This document shows, piece by piece, positions 40,147 to 49,227 of a stretch of DNA of 64,000 nucleotides (positions are counted from its first letter, which is position 1; every line of letters starts with the position of its first letter). The stretch lies in assembly GCF_020531985.1 (NCBI RefSeq), contig NZ_JAJAVQ010000007.1, forward strand, positions 1-64,000, written 5' to 3'. Under the pieces are notes generated by a model. The model ran no database searches. It had not been told where the DNA came from and worked only from the letters and a program-made list of their open reading frames with translations. The DNA is from Rheinheimera aquimaris. GTDB lineage: Bacteria > Pseudomonadota > Gammaproteobacteria > Enterobacterales > Alteromonadaceae. Made by a program: the position numbers and the translations under genes.

Positions 40147-41139
40147 ATGCCAGCATTTGACCAGATACCACGCCTGACACTGGCGCATTTACCCACCCCA
40201 CTGGAACAGGCGCCGCGTTTATCGGCGCAGCTGGGTATCGACCTGCTGATAAAGCGCGATGACTGTACCGGTCTGGCCGGTGGTGGCAACAAAGCCCGCA
40301 AACTTGAATACTTACTCGCGGATGCAAAACGCCTTGGTGCAGATACACTGGTTACTATTGGCGGCTTGCAGTCTAATCACGCCCGGCAGACGGCAGCAGC
40401 CGCCGCCCGGTTTGGTTTCGCCTGTGAGCTGGTGTTGCAGGATGTCGCCGGTACCCCAACGGCAGACTACGCCAGCAATGGTAATATGCTGTTCAACCAT
40501 CTGTTGGGGGCAAACATACATCAGCTGGCGCTGACAGACGATTGTCAGCAGTATGCGGCAACCTTAATGACAGCGTTACAGCGTCAGGGCAAGCAGCCTT
40601 ATCTGATCCCCATCGGTGGTTCCAATGCCATTGGCAGCCTCGGCTATGTGCGCTGTGCGCTTGAACTGGCTGAGCAGCTACGCCAGCTTAATACAGTACC
40701 ACAGCAAATAGTCGTAGCAACCGGTAGCGCCGGTACCCAGGCGGGCTTACTGGCTGGCCTGATGCTGGCCGGGCTTGATATTCCGGTGTTAGGTATCACT
40801 GTCAGTCGCCCGGCCGTGCAACAACAGCAGTTGGTGTTGCAGCTGTTACAGCAGGTATTACCGCTGATTGGGCTCGACCCGGATCAGGCGCAGGGTAAAG
40901 TGGATGCTAATGGCGACTACTATGGTGCAGGTTACGGCATCATGACACCTGCCACCGTCAATGCGCTGCAGCAAACCGCGCGGGCTGAAGGTATACTGCT
41001 GGACCCCGTCTACACCGGCAAAGCAATGGCCGGCGTGATGGATTTATGCCAACGCGGTATTATTGACCAGGGGAGCCGCCAGCTCTTTGTGCATACCGGC
41101 GGCAGCCCGGCGTTAGCTGGCTACGCGTCTGTGCTGTAA
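40147..41139 (+). CDS. D-cysteine desulfhydrase / ACC-deaminase-like PLP enzyme
   Basis: The 330-residue fold-type II PLP enzyme begins with LPTPLEQAPRL and has KRDDCTGLAGGGNKARKLEYLL, where the Lys after GGGN is the PLP Schiff base. Further motifs are GGLQSNHARQTAAAA and the phosphate-binding ATGSAGTQAG. The family includes D-cysteine desulfhydrase (DcyD) and ACC deaminase; sequence alone does not separate them, but the former is more usual in gammaproteobacteria. It follows hemB by 18 bp. Its last 19 nt overlap the convergent phosphodiesterase-fusion gene. Confidence 0.87.
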   Translation: MPAFDQIPRLTLAHLPTPLEQAPRLSAQLGIDLLIKRDDCTGLAGGGNKARKLEYLLADAKRLGADTLVTIGGLQSNHARQTAAAAARFGFACELVLQDVAGTPTADYASNGNMLFNHLLGANIHQLALTDDCQQYAATLMTALQRQGKQPYLIPIGGSNAIGSLGYVRCALELAEQLRQLNTVPQQIVVATGSAGTQAGLLAGLMLAGLDIPVLGITVSRPAVQQQQLVLQLLQQVLPLIGLDPDQAQGKVDANGDYYGAGYGIMTPATVNALQQTARAEGILLDPVYTGKAMAGVMDLCQRGIIDQGSRQLFVHTGGSPALAGYASVL

Positions 41140-43541
41140 GTTTCTGGCTGTGGCAACCGTAGCTGCACTAACAAAGGTAGATGGTCGGATGCCCGCTTTA
41201 CCAAATCAGAAGCAGGTATCTCTACAGCCGTCACCGCCAGCTGGCTGCTGACAAAAATATGGTCGATGCGGGCTGCTGCAAAACGGCTGGGGAAAGTGCC
41301 GGCCGGCCGGTGGCTGGCCAAAGCCGCCTGCGCGTCCTGCAACCGGGCGCCAAGCCGCTGACATACTGCTGAATTCGGCTGGGCATTCAAATCTCCGCAA
41401 AATATTACCGGTCCCCTGCACTCTGGATGGCCCAGCCAATCCTCGCTGAGCAGGCTGTCTATTTGCGCAAGCCGTTCACGGCTGTTCAGGCCAAGGTGTG
41501 TATTAATAACCTGCACTTGTTGGCCTTGATAAGTTACCTCAGCCAAAATAGCCCCCCTTGGCTCCAACCCCGGTTTGTCAGCTAATCCCGGCAAAGGCCC
41601 GGCTTTAATCAGTCGCAGTGGCAGATGGGTTAAAATGGCATCGCCATATTGTTCTTCCTCCAGATGCATTGCCGGGTGAAAATGAAACTCCATCTCCAGT
41701 TTGCGCGCGATTAAACGGGCCTGATCCATCCCTAAACTACGGTCACGGCCAAGATCCAACTCCTGCAGCGCAACAATATCGGGGTTAGCCTGTGCTATGA
41801 CGCGGGCGATGCGCTCGACATCAACCTTGCCATCCAGCCCAATGCAGCTATGCACGTTGTACGTCATCACGCGCAGGTCATTGCCGGAAGTGGCTCTTAC
41901 CTTGTCACGCGATACCGGCTGACTGGTTGTACGGCGCATATATTGCAGTGCAGCCTGATATAAATCGTGCGGCCGCATATAGCGGCTGCCTGCCGGTGGC
42001 AGCGCAACATCAGCAGGCAGCAGCGCAAAACCTGTGGTCTCCTCCGGTGTGGCACCGGCGTGCGCGCCATTCTCATCAGCAAAGGTTAATGGCGTCAGCC
42101 CATCGCGCCAGCCCATCACCACCAGATCACCGGCATCGGCATGCTGACATAATCGCAGCAAATCATCGCTCAGGCTGTCCAGAAACGGATGCTCGGCACC
42201 GAATAACTTAGCCGCGTCTTTTGGTAAATAATAATCCCCATCGCTGGTCGTGGCGCGCAAACACTGCTCGCTTTCAACCGTTAGCACTATCGGTACCTGA
42301 TAACGTGTTGCCAGCTCAGTCGCTACAAAATGCAGTTCCTGCTCTGACAGCGGCTGCGGTGCATAAATATGGCCAACCGGCCCCAGCGCTGCCACTTTGA
42401 CTACGCCATCCGTGTCATTGTCTTCACTGCGTTCTACCGCAAATACACGCTGCACCCGCTTGCCACCCAGTAATCTGACACGCTGGGTCTGAATACCGCC
42501 TTTTGCTGCAGGCCGTGCCAGAGGTGACTCAGACGAGAGCTTGTCGAAGCACTGCTCTACTGCATGTTGTAACGGATAGCCATGTAGCTGGCTGTACTGA
42601 CTGACTTTTGCCTGACCATGATCAGAATGGATCCAGACTTCATAATTACGCCATTCAGAGCGGTGCGCAGCACGCCATAATCTGGCGATGCTATCGTCGA
42701 TGCCTTTTAACGTCCAATGCGCAAAGCGGGACGAGGGCCCGCGCCGGTGTGACTGCTCGTCGTAGCCAAGAAAATTAATATGTACTATCGGCATACCGCG
42801 GCTAAGGTCAATCTTACCGCCGATAACACACAGTTCACGCAACACTATAGAGATCGCAACCCGGGTCGGTACAAACTTCAGCTCGGTCAGAAAATCATGT
42901 CCTTTTACCTGCCCACGGAGAAAGTCGCGCAGTGCCAGGCCGACCTCCAGACAAAACAGACCGGCAATACGCAGCACACTGTAAAAATTGGTAATAAACA
43001 GCACCAGCAATACCAGCGGGTTGGCACTACGCAGAGCAGACCCCCAACCCAGGGAAGAAGCACAGAAGTGTGATTCAGCAGCACCGCCGGTAAACATGTC
43101 AGCATAGACACTGCCGTCTTTTAATAGTGCCGCTTTGGTTTGACCGGCCAAGCGCTGTTCTACCTGTGCCGCAGTATCAGGTTGTAGCATCCTCACTATC
43201 TTGCCGGTACGGTGGTCACAAAAAGAGAAGGCTGGCACGGCCCCGGGGATACCATAAAATAACTCAGCCTGTACCGCCGGCGTCGTTGCTGGCAAACCAG
43301 AGTACTGAGCATGCAGGCTGTAATGTTCCCGCTGTAACAAACGGCGTAAAAACGGCATTTCGCCGCTGTCCAGCGCCCGCTGCAATTCAATTTTGGACAG
43401 GCCGTCTATTTGCAGCATAATCAGCCCCGGCCGCACGGCCGACCCTTTTGAAACCGGTAATTGTAATAGCCTCGCCAGCCAGCGGCTGCGGCTTACTGCC
43501 CGTCTTAACCAGCGCAGCCATACTGAAACCCGAATTATCAT
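41121..43541 (-). CDS. Alkaline-phosphatase-superfamily phosphodiesterase fused to an EEP domain
   Basis: The 806-residue protein joins two phosphoesterase folds. The first (about 35-500) has metal/nucleophile motifs of type I phosphodiesterases: MLQIDGL, Thr in LPATTPAVQ (about 86), FLGYDEQSH, HSDHGQ (about 306) and a late HAGATPEE (about 494). It is interrupted by a hydrophobic segment (about 175-215) that may touch the membrane. The second (about 555-795) is an exonuclease/endonuclease/phosphatase domain with all key residues: MTYNVHS, ALQELD, GDLNAQPNS, RIDHIF and SDHLPL. EEP enzymes include phospholipase C/sphingomyelinases and nucleases. GGAGGAG before ATG 43541 fixes the start. It ends the minus-strand run with the GT4 gene. 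Confidence 0.85.
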   Translation of the reverse strand: MIIRVSVWLRWLRRAVSRSRWLARLLQLPVSKGSAVRPGLIMLQIDGLSKIELQRALDSGEMPFLRRLLQREHYSLHAQYSGLPATTPAVQAELFYGIPGAVPAFSFCDHRTGKIVRMLQPDTAAQVEQRLAGQTKAALLKDGSVYADMFTGGAAESHFCASSLGWGSALRSANPLVLLVLFITNFYSVLRIAGLFCLEVGLALRDFLRGQVKGHDFLTELKFVPTRVAISIVLRELCVIGGKIDLSRGMPIVHINFLGYDEQSHRRGPSSRFAHWTLKGIDDSIARLWRAAHRSEWRNYEVWIHSDHGQAKVSQYSQLHGYPLQHAVEQCFDKLSSESPLARPAAKGGIQTQRVRLLGGKRVQRVFAVERSEDNDTDGVVKVAALGPVGHIYAPQPLSEQELHFVATELATRYQVPIVLTVESEQCLRATTSDGDYYLPKDAAKLFGAEHPFLDSLSDDLLRLCQHADAGDLVVMGWRDGLTPLTFADENGAHAGATPEETTGFALLPADVALPPAGSRYMRPHDLYQAALQYMRRTTSQPVSRDKVRATSGNDLRVMTYNVHSCIGLDGKVDVERIARVIAQANPDIVALQELDLGRDRSLGMDQARLIARKLEMEFHFHPAMHLEEEQYGDAILTHLPLRLIKAGPLPGLADKPGLEPRGAILAEVTYQGQQVQVINTHLGLNSRERLAQIDSLLSEDWLGHPECRGPVIFCGDLNAQPNSAVCQRLGARLQDAQAALASHRPAGTFPSRFAAARIDHIFVSSQLAVTAVEIPASDLVKRASDHLPLLVQLRLPQPETYSTDA

Positions 43542-43590
43542 ACTCCTCCGCCTTACACCGTTATCCCGGTAAAAAGTGATTAACTGCCCG

Positions 43591-44874
43591 CTACTCCTCA
43601 GTGGTAGCAAATAACGTGCTGCCAACCGCAGCCGTGCCGGCTTCAGCCATGCTGCGCAGGATATCCCATTCTGCTTTTACCCAGGCCAGTGCATCCTCCC
43701 AGTCCCGCTCTCCCCTTGGTGTACCCGGCTGATGCTCAGCCAGAGCCCGAAAGCACTGCAAGGCTTTTGCCGCAGAGCGCGACATAGCATGCTCTTCTGC
43801 TGTCGCCTTTGCGCCCTGCTTTAATGTTTCACGTTGCTGCGCTGTCGCCGCCGTTATTTGCTTCAGCGCGCCGGCAAAGGCTGCAGTCGTGTGCTCCTGT
43901 ATTAGCAAGCCATTGCGCTCGTGCTGCACCACTTCGCGTACACCGCTGGCATCCAGCGCAACCACAGGTAGCCCGGCTGCCATTGCTTCTGTCAGCACTA
44001 TACCTTGCGTTTCGCTGCACGAAGCGAAAGCAAAAATGTTCATTGCGTGTAACGCATCTATCAGGGCTTGCTGTTGTAAAACACCGGTCATATGTAACCG
44101 GTCGGCGACGCCGGCCTGGGTAAAGATTTGTTCAATTTCCTGCTCCGACGGGCCAGCACCAATCACCAGAAAGTGTACTTCGGGCTTTTCTACGGCGACA
44201 TTTGCTACAGCGTGGGCCAAAAAGGCCAGGTTCTTCTCGGGTGCCAACCGCCCTAAGTGTCCAATTACTGTGGCATCTGCGGCAATAGCATATTGCTTGC
44301 GTACAGCTGCGCCGTCACCGCTGGCAAAGCGCTGCGGGTACACGCCGGTGGGTACCACTGCTATCGGCGTATTAACACCGCGCTGCTGCAGTAAGTCTGC
44401 GATACTCTGGCTGGGAGCAATCACCTGATCGCACAAATTGGCATAACGGGTGGCAAGCTCCACCGCAAAACGCTGCATGGTAGAAGAATCGCCAGGCACA
44501 TAGTGGGTGTACTGCTCGTACAGCGTATGATGGGTAAATACTAACGGGATCTGACGGTAACGTGCTGTACGCAGCGCCGTCATGCCAAGTAAAAACGGGT
44601 GCTGCGAATGAATAATGTCAGGCGAAAATTCATCGAGCACTTCGCTCAACTGATCAACAAATGGCAGCGCCACAGAGAAATCGCTGGCATTAAAGTTCTG
44701 GATGGCTGCAACGCGGAATACATCCGTTTCATGCTCTGGCATATTGGCAAATTCCGGTGCCACCACCAGTACTCTGTGCCCCAATTTGCGATATTCCGCC
44801 ACAAAGGCTTCAACAGAGCGGGCGACCCCACCCACATGAGGCGTAAAAGTGTTGGTAAAGATTGCAATGTTCAT
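43591..44874 (-). CDS. GT4-family glycosyltransferase
   Basis: The 427-residue GT-B fold protein begins MNIAIFTNTFTPHVGGVARSV in pattern, with the glycine-rich loop of retaining GT4 enzymes. The E-x7-E donor motif is in CSETQGIVLTEAMAAGLPV (about 286-294). The last 50 residues form an acidic, tryptophan-containing tail not usual in the family. GT4 members close to this transfer sugars to lipids such as diacylglycerol or phosphatidylinositol. The acceptor here is unknown. It starts 3 nt after the glycosidase-like gene, with GAGG as ribosome site. Confidence 0.88.
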   Translation of the reverse strand: MNIAIFTNTFTPHVGGVARSVEAFVAEYRKLGHRVLVVAPEFANMPEHETDVFRVAAIQNFNASDFSVALPFVDQLSEVLDEFSPDIIHSQHPFLLGMTALRTARYRQIPLVFTHHTLYEQYTHYVPGDSSTMQRFAVELATRYANLCDQVIAPSQSIADLLQQRGVNTPIAVVPTGVYPQRFASGDGAAVRKQYAIAADATVIGHLGRLAPEKNLAFLAHAVANVAVEKPEVHFLVIGAGPSEQEIEQIFTQAGVADRLHMTGVLQQQALIDALHAMNIFAFASCSETQGIVLTEAMAAGLPVVALDASGVREVVQHERNGLLIQEHTTAAFAGALKQITAATAQQRETLKQGAKATAEEHAMSRSAAKALQCFRALAEHQPGTPRGERDWEDALAWVKAEWDILRSMAEAGTAAVGSTLFATTEE

Positions 44875-44877
44875 CCG

Positions 44878-47130
44878 TTATGCCTCTGCTTTTGTTAACG
44901 TAACTGTGCTATCCGTCGCCGCAACTTTGACGGGCTGATAGCCGGGTAAACACACTTCGACTGCCGGCGCGGCCCCGGCGGCGTGCCAGTCGGCTTGCCA
45001 GCTAACTTGCGCCTGCTCCGACCCGGTTAGGGTAATTTCAATACTGACAGCACCAAAACTGGTTGGTGCCGGGCCAAACCGCACAGGATCAGCACTAGTT
45101 AGCCAGCGCTGCGGCACGCCACTGCACAGCACCAGCTGCGGGCCTTCTTCGCGTACAAAGCAGTTGCGGATCATCAGCAACCACTCTGCTGCAGCCCAGA
45201 CATGATGACCATCGCCCATGCAGCCGCCCCCTGTAGCAGGATGTATCGCCTCCGGCCATTGCCCGGTTGGCGAAGCAAGTTCAGCTACCGCATCCATCAG
45301 GGTCAAATACCGTGGGTCTTTCGCTCTCAGTAACACCTGGGCGACATGCAGGGTTAAGTAAGCATTAAGGCCTGAATGAATCATGTCCTGATAGAATGCA
45401 TTTTTGACAAAGCAGCGCTGTAGTAAAAACTCAACGGTATCCAGTAATCGCGGATCATCAGCAGCCCAAAGCTGAGCGGGATAGCCAGCCGCCAATGAGC
45501 CAATGGCGCCCGCGTCCAGCCTGCGGTATGGTGACGCCGGCATACCGGGGCGTTTGAGCCGCTTTTGGCAATGCGCCAGGCTGTTATCGATGGCCGCACT
45601 GAATTTACCGGCTTCGTCGCTAAACTCCTGCTGCAACGCTTTATCAGTCGGCGCGAACATCTCTGCGGCAGCCTGCAAGCCGGCAACGCCCCAGAAATCA
45701 TCCCAGTAGTAATAGTCATTCGGGCCAAGGTGCTCAGCACTAAAACCCGGCGGTAGCAAGCCAGCATGGGGTATATCAGCTTTATCTGGCAGACGCTTGC
45801 GCCCTATCCAGCGGGCGCCGCTTTGTACGGCACTGTGCCAGTCCTCTGGCAGCTGCCGCCCGTTCATATCAAAGTATCGTTTGAGGATCCAAAGCACCTC
45901 GCCATTGGCATCCCATTCACCTTCCTGCGACCTGAAATACCCGAGCAGAGTTTGCCGTGGCGGAAACTGATTTAATGCGCGTTCGGCGCGCTCCGTTAAA
46001 CCGGCGCAAAGCAGTGCATGAATAATGAAAGCGGCATCTCTGAACCAAAAACGTTTATAGGTATAGGGGCCGGGGTAGACATCCTCAGGTGAGTGCAGAA
46101 TTAACGATGCCAATGCCGCATCATATAAGAACTGATAGTGCTCATCCGGGCACACCAGTTTGCAGCACTTTTGCTTTTCCTGCTGCCAGGCATCCTGCTG
46201 GTACTGCACTTGTTGTTCTGTTGCCAGCGGCACAGACACCTCCAGCTCCTGCCATTGCTCTGCCGGCAAGGCAAACATCGCCGCTGCTGTCACCATGCCG
46301 ACATCACAGACACCGTCTGCCTGTTCCTTTGCATCTTGCAGATGAATATACACGTCGCCCTGACGATAGGTAGACACATGATGACGCTGCGCCGCCTGAC
46401 TGAACCGGACCTGCTTATTGTCATCCACCTGCCATGCCGTGCGCTCAGAGTTCAGTTTTACCTGATGAATAAAACTAACTCCCTCCGGATTCTGTGGCCG
46501 CAACGCCAGCACCAGATGCCCTGACTGAGCCGATTTTGCTTTCAGCCGCAACTTACATACTGCTGCACCGTCTTCCAGCTCAACAGAGGCTTCGCTTATC
46601 AGTGTCATCCCGTGTTCAGACGTTTTGGTGCGGACGCTGACGTTACCCGATAACAGCAACTGCTGCTGGCTTTGCAAACTACGCGACGGTAACAGACAGT
46701 CGCCCTGCTCTGGCACCACCCAGCTATCGAGCGACCAGCCATCCAAAAATGGCGTCAACAAGCCTCTGGGGTCAACGATCGGCAGCTCAGGACAGTCCGG
46801 CAAGCCAATGGCCGTCCAGTTGCGGTGCGTCAGATTGATATGCGTTATTGAAAAAGCCCGCGGAATAAAGGACGCATCGGCCGGGTCAAACTGACGGGAA
46901 ATCCAGTACGGCCAGACCCAGTCCAGATTATGCTGGATCACCCTGCTGTTAATCAGGCCGCGGGCATGAAACACTACACCAGCCCGTAACAGCTCTATCG
47001 GCTCTCCCACCTCGGAGGGCTGCGCAAAGTTATGTAATCGCGCCAGCAACGCAATCGGGTCGATAAAACCATTTTTGTGTGCGACATAACGCACTACGTA
47101 ACGCCAGGGCAACCACTTTAGCCAGGTCAT
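44878..47130 (-). CDS. (alpha/alpha)6-barrel glycosidase-like protein
   Basis: The 750-residue cytoplasmic protein has a beta-rich N-terminal region (about 1-330) and a six-hairpin (alpha/alpha)6 barrel (about 340-690). The barrel contains YTYKRFWFRDAAFIIHAL (Asp about 364) and SQEGEWDANGEVLWIL (about 402-417), acidic positions like those of amylo-1,6-glucosidase and GH15-type enzymes. A short beta domain ends it. The family resembles the amylo-alpha-1,6-glucosidase-like proteins annotated beside GT4 genes; the real substrate is unknown. I start at 47130 with AAGGAG upstream. Its start overlaps the TVP38 stop by 4 nt. Confidence 0.78.
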   Translation of the reverse strand: MTWLKWLPWRYVVRYVAHKNGFIDPIALLARLHNFAQPSEVGEPIELLRAGVVFHARGLINSRVIQHNLDWVWPYWISRQFDPADASFIPRAFSITHINLTHRNWTAIGLPDCPELPIVDPRGLLTPFLDGWSLDSWVVPEQGDCLLPSRSLQSQQQLLLSGNVSVRTKTSEHGMTLISEASVELEDGAAVCKLRLKAKSAQSGHLVLALRPQNPEGVSFIHQVKLNSERTAWQVDDNKQVRFSQAAQRHHVSTYRQGDVYIHLQDAKEQADGVCDVGMVTAAAMFALPAEQWQELEVSVPLATEQQVQYQQDAWQQEKQKCCKLVCPDEHYQFLYDAALASLILHSPEDVYPGPYTYKRFWFRDAAFIIHALLCAGLTERAERALNQFPPRQTLLGYFRSQEGEWDANGEVLWILKRYFDMNGRQLPEDWHSAVQSGARWIGRKRLPDKADIPHAGLLPPGFSAEHLGPNDYYYWDDFWGVAGLQAAAEMFAPTDKALQQEFSDEAGKFSAAIDNSLAHCQKRLKRPGMPASPYRRLDAGAIGSLAAGYPAQLWAADDPRLLDTVEFLLQRCFVKNAFYQDMIHSGLNAYLTLHVAQVLLRAKDPRYLTLMDAVAELASPTGQWPEAIHPATGGGCMGDGHHVWAAAEWLLMIRNCFVREEGPQLVLCSGVPQRWLTSADPVRFGPAPTSFGAVSIEITLTGSEQAQVSWQADWHAAGAAPAVEVCLPGYQPVKVAATDSTVTLTKAEA

Positions 47131-47912
47131 TGTTGCTGCTCCTTCTCGGTATATTTGGCCAGCGCACGGCTGGCAAGGCGGTTCAGATACACAATCACCG
47201 CGATAGCGGCAACCAGCCCGGCAGCATATAAACCCCACTCCCAGACAGAACGTTCTCTGGAGGTAATGTCAAAGTTAGAGATGTCAGCAATCAAGGATCC
47301 CAGATAGACGTTGTGTACACTAAAAGGAATAAAACCCAGCAGCGAGCCGCCGAGATAGCCCCGCAGTGAAAACTGCGTTAAACCAAAAAAGTAATTGGAT
47401 AGTTTGCCGGGGAAAAATGGGATCAGCCGGGTTAGCAAGACGATTTTCCAGCCGTTTGGCGTCAGTTCGTCATTCACCAGCCGCAGCTTGGCCCGTGCCA
47501 GCACAAACTCGCGCGCGCGCTGGCCAAAGCAGTAGCGGGCAAGTAAAAATGCGACTGCCGCACCAGCTGTAGTGCCAAGCACCACATACACCGAGCCGGG
47601 GATAACACCAAACACGAAACCCGCGCCTATCGTAAACAATGCACCCGGCAACAATAGCACTACCACGGCTGCCATGATCAGCATAAACAGCAGTGGCGCC
47701 CAGGGCCCCTGCTGCTTGAACCACTCCAGTAACTGCAACACCTGCTTGTGCACATCAAAATACACCAGCACAGCGAGTAAAGCGGCCACAAACAGCAGGC
47801 TACCAACCATACCGAGTAGCATAGGCTTGCGCCGCAATTGTGTTTTGTCAGCTGAACCAGCATTGGTGCTTTTAGCCTGTTGTGCAGAAGTCACTGTATT
47901 CTCCCCTGTCAT
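47127..47912 (-). CDS. TVP38/TMEM64 (VTT/DedA-type) membrane protein
   Basis: The 261-residue protein has about six hydrophobic segments. The VTT core contains LLPGALFTIGAGFVFGVIPG, FLLARYCFGQRAREFV, LLTRLIPFFPGKLSNYFFG and GSLLGFIPFSVHNVYLGS. Related DedA and VTT proteins move lipids or undecaprenyl phosphate across membranes. A 33-residue polar tail precedes the first helix. It overlaps the glycosidase-like gene by 4 nt and lies 15 bp after the iminopeptidase gene on the same strand. A GAGG precedes the ATG. Confidence 0.88.
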   Translation of the reverse strand: MTGENTVTSAQQAKSTNAGSADKTQLRRKPMLLGMVGSLLFVAALLAVLVYFDVHKQVLQLLEWFKQQGPWAPLLFMLIMAAVVVLLLPGALFTIGAGFVFGVIPGSVYVVLGTTAGAAVAFLLARYCFGQRAREFVLARAKLRLVNDELTPNGWKIVLLTRLIPFFPGKLSNYFFGLTQFSLRGYLGGSLLGFIPFSVHNVYLGSLIADISNFDITSRERSVWEWGLYAAGLVAAIAVIVYLNRLASRALAKYTEKEQQQ

Positions 47913-47927
47913 GCGCAGCCTCTGTAC

Positions 47928-48836
47928 TCAAGCCGCAGGTTCAAGTTTGTGTAATAAAGTGCGCAAAGCTGAAAAATTCTCCGGTTCAGACGCGGCGTGC
48001 GATGCTCGCGGAGAAATATACAAGCGGCAAAGTGGTAGCTGTTTTGCCAGTTGCCAGGCGGTGCCGCACGGACAAATAGTGTCTAACCGGCCCTGCACTA
48101 TATCCACAGGTATCGAGCGCAATAGCTCACAATGACGCAAGATATAATCAGGCGGTAGAAAACCCTGATGCTTAAAATAATAACTTTCCAGCAACGCCAT
48201 AGGCACCTTGCTGCCAGCCTGTGTAAAGCGCTGCAGTGTCGCCTCATCAGTATCAAAAAATGAGTTAACTGTTTCCCACCTTGCCCAACTGGTCGCCGCT
48301 GCCCGCTGCAACTCCTCATTGCCTGTTGATAACAAGTCAAAATATGCCGCCACCGGGTCAGCTACATCGCCTACCTGATGCATAAACTTCTGATATTCTT
48401 CCGGGTACAACTGGCTGGCGCCGTTCAGGTAAAACCAATCCAGCTCTTGTTGACGGCACAGAAAAATGCCCCACAGCAGCATAGACTCGACGTACTGCGG
48501 ATGACGCAGCGCATACAACAAGCTCAGCGTACTGCCCCAGCTACCACCCACCAGAATCAATTTCGGTAGCGACAAGGCTTTGCGCAACTTTTCAATATCA
48601 TCAATTAACTGTTCGGTTGTGTTGCCGTTTAAACGCTGCTCAAACCTGCTCTGACCGCAGCCACGCTGGTCAAAATAAACTACCGGCCGCTGCAGGCCTG
48701 CAAACAACGCTTTGTCCGTATCACTGACCCCGGCCCCCGGTCCACCGTGCACAAACAGCAGCGGCACTTCGGTTGTTATGTCGCCGACACTTTCATAATG
48801 CAGTTGATGACCATAGCCCACATCCAGATACGGCAT
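47928..48836 (-). CDS. Proline iminopeptidase-like alpha/beta hydrolase
   Basis: The 302-residue S33 family protein shows the oxyanion motif VHGGPGAGVSD, the family signature DQRGCGQS, nucleophile Ser in GGSWGSTLSLLYAL, Asp in GRLDTICP and His in RASHAASEPE. Proline iminopeptidases remove N-terminal proline from peptides in the cytoplasm. It has no signal peptide. GGAG lies 8 nt before the ATG. It precedes the TVP38 gene by 15 bp, so it may belong to the same transcript, though its chemistry does not obviously fit. Confidence 0.88.
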   Translation of the reverse strand: MPYLDVGYGHQLHYESVGDITTEVPLLFVHGGPGAGVSDTDKALFAGLQRPVVYFDQRGCGQSRFEQRLNGNTTEQLIDDIEKLRKALSLPKLILVGGSWGSTLSLLYALRHPQYVESMLLWGIFLCRQQELDWFYLNGASQLYPEEYQKFMHQVGDVADPVAAYFDLLSTGNEELQRAAATSWARWETVNSFFDTDEATLQRFTQAGSKVPMALLESYYFKHQGFLPPDYILRHCELLRSIPVDIVQGRLDTICPCGTAWQLAKQLPLCRLYISPRASHAASEPENFSALRTLLHKLEPAA

Positions 48837-48857
48837 TTTGCTACTCCACTATGCGAA

Positions 48858-49085
48858 TCACTTTTTAACCCAGTTACCTGAGTCGCTTTTCTTGTAGCTT
48901 TGCTTTACTGCTGACCAGGCCACTTTATGCGCAACCTCTTCCCGACTGTCGTCACCGCGGCGTTTATCGGCAGAATCATATTCGTCCCATGCGCTGTTAA
49001 AGGCCGCCTGATAAATTTCCTGCGCATGCTTCGGCAGATTGTCTTTCACCGAGCCGGGCAGTTCAGTTAATTTGTCGTAAGGCAT
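48858..49085 (-). CDS. ChaB-family protein
   Basis: The 75-residue protein matches ChaB: MPYDKLTELPGSVKDNLPKHAQEIYQAAFN in pattern, a conserved WDEY, and a lysine-rich end (KSYK, WVKK) following KVAWSAVKQ. ChaB was named with the cation antiporter ChaA in E. coli, but its own function is not clear. GGAGGTGG before ATG 49085 fixes the start; a longer frame to 49136 is unsupported. It leads the minus-strand run that continues with the iminopeptidase after 21 bp. Confidence 0.9.
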   Translation of the reverse strand: MPYDKLTELPGSVKDNLPKHAQEIYQAAFNSAWDEYDSADKRRGDDSREEVAHKVAWSAVKQSYKKSDSGNWVKK

Positions 49086-49227
49086 TTGCCACCTCCTGCG
49101 CTTTTTAAAAAGGCTGATTAAAAAGACGTAACGCAAAGCTCATGCCATTTTGCTGTTTTCGCTTCTGGCGCTGAACTTGCACTCCAGACAAGCGATGTTC
49201 AATGACTCAGCAACGTGAGGCGATATT

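Noticed and set aside
47131-47238. N-terminal extension of the glycosidase-like protein
   Set aside because: The Cys-rich extension lies in the TVP38 gene; a strong ribosome site marks ATG 47130 instead.
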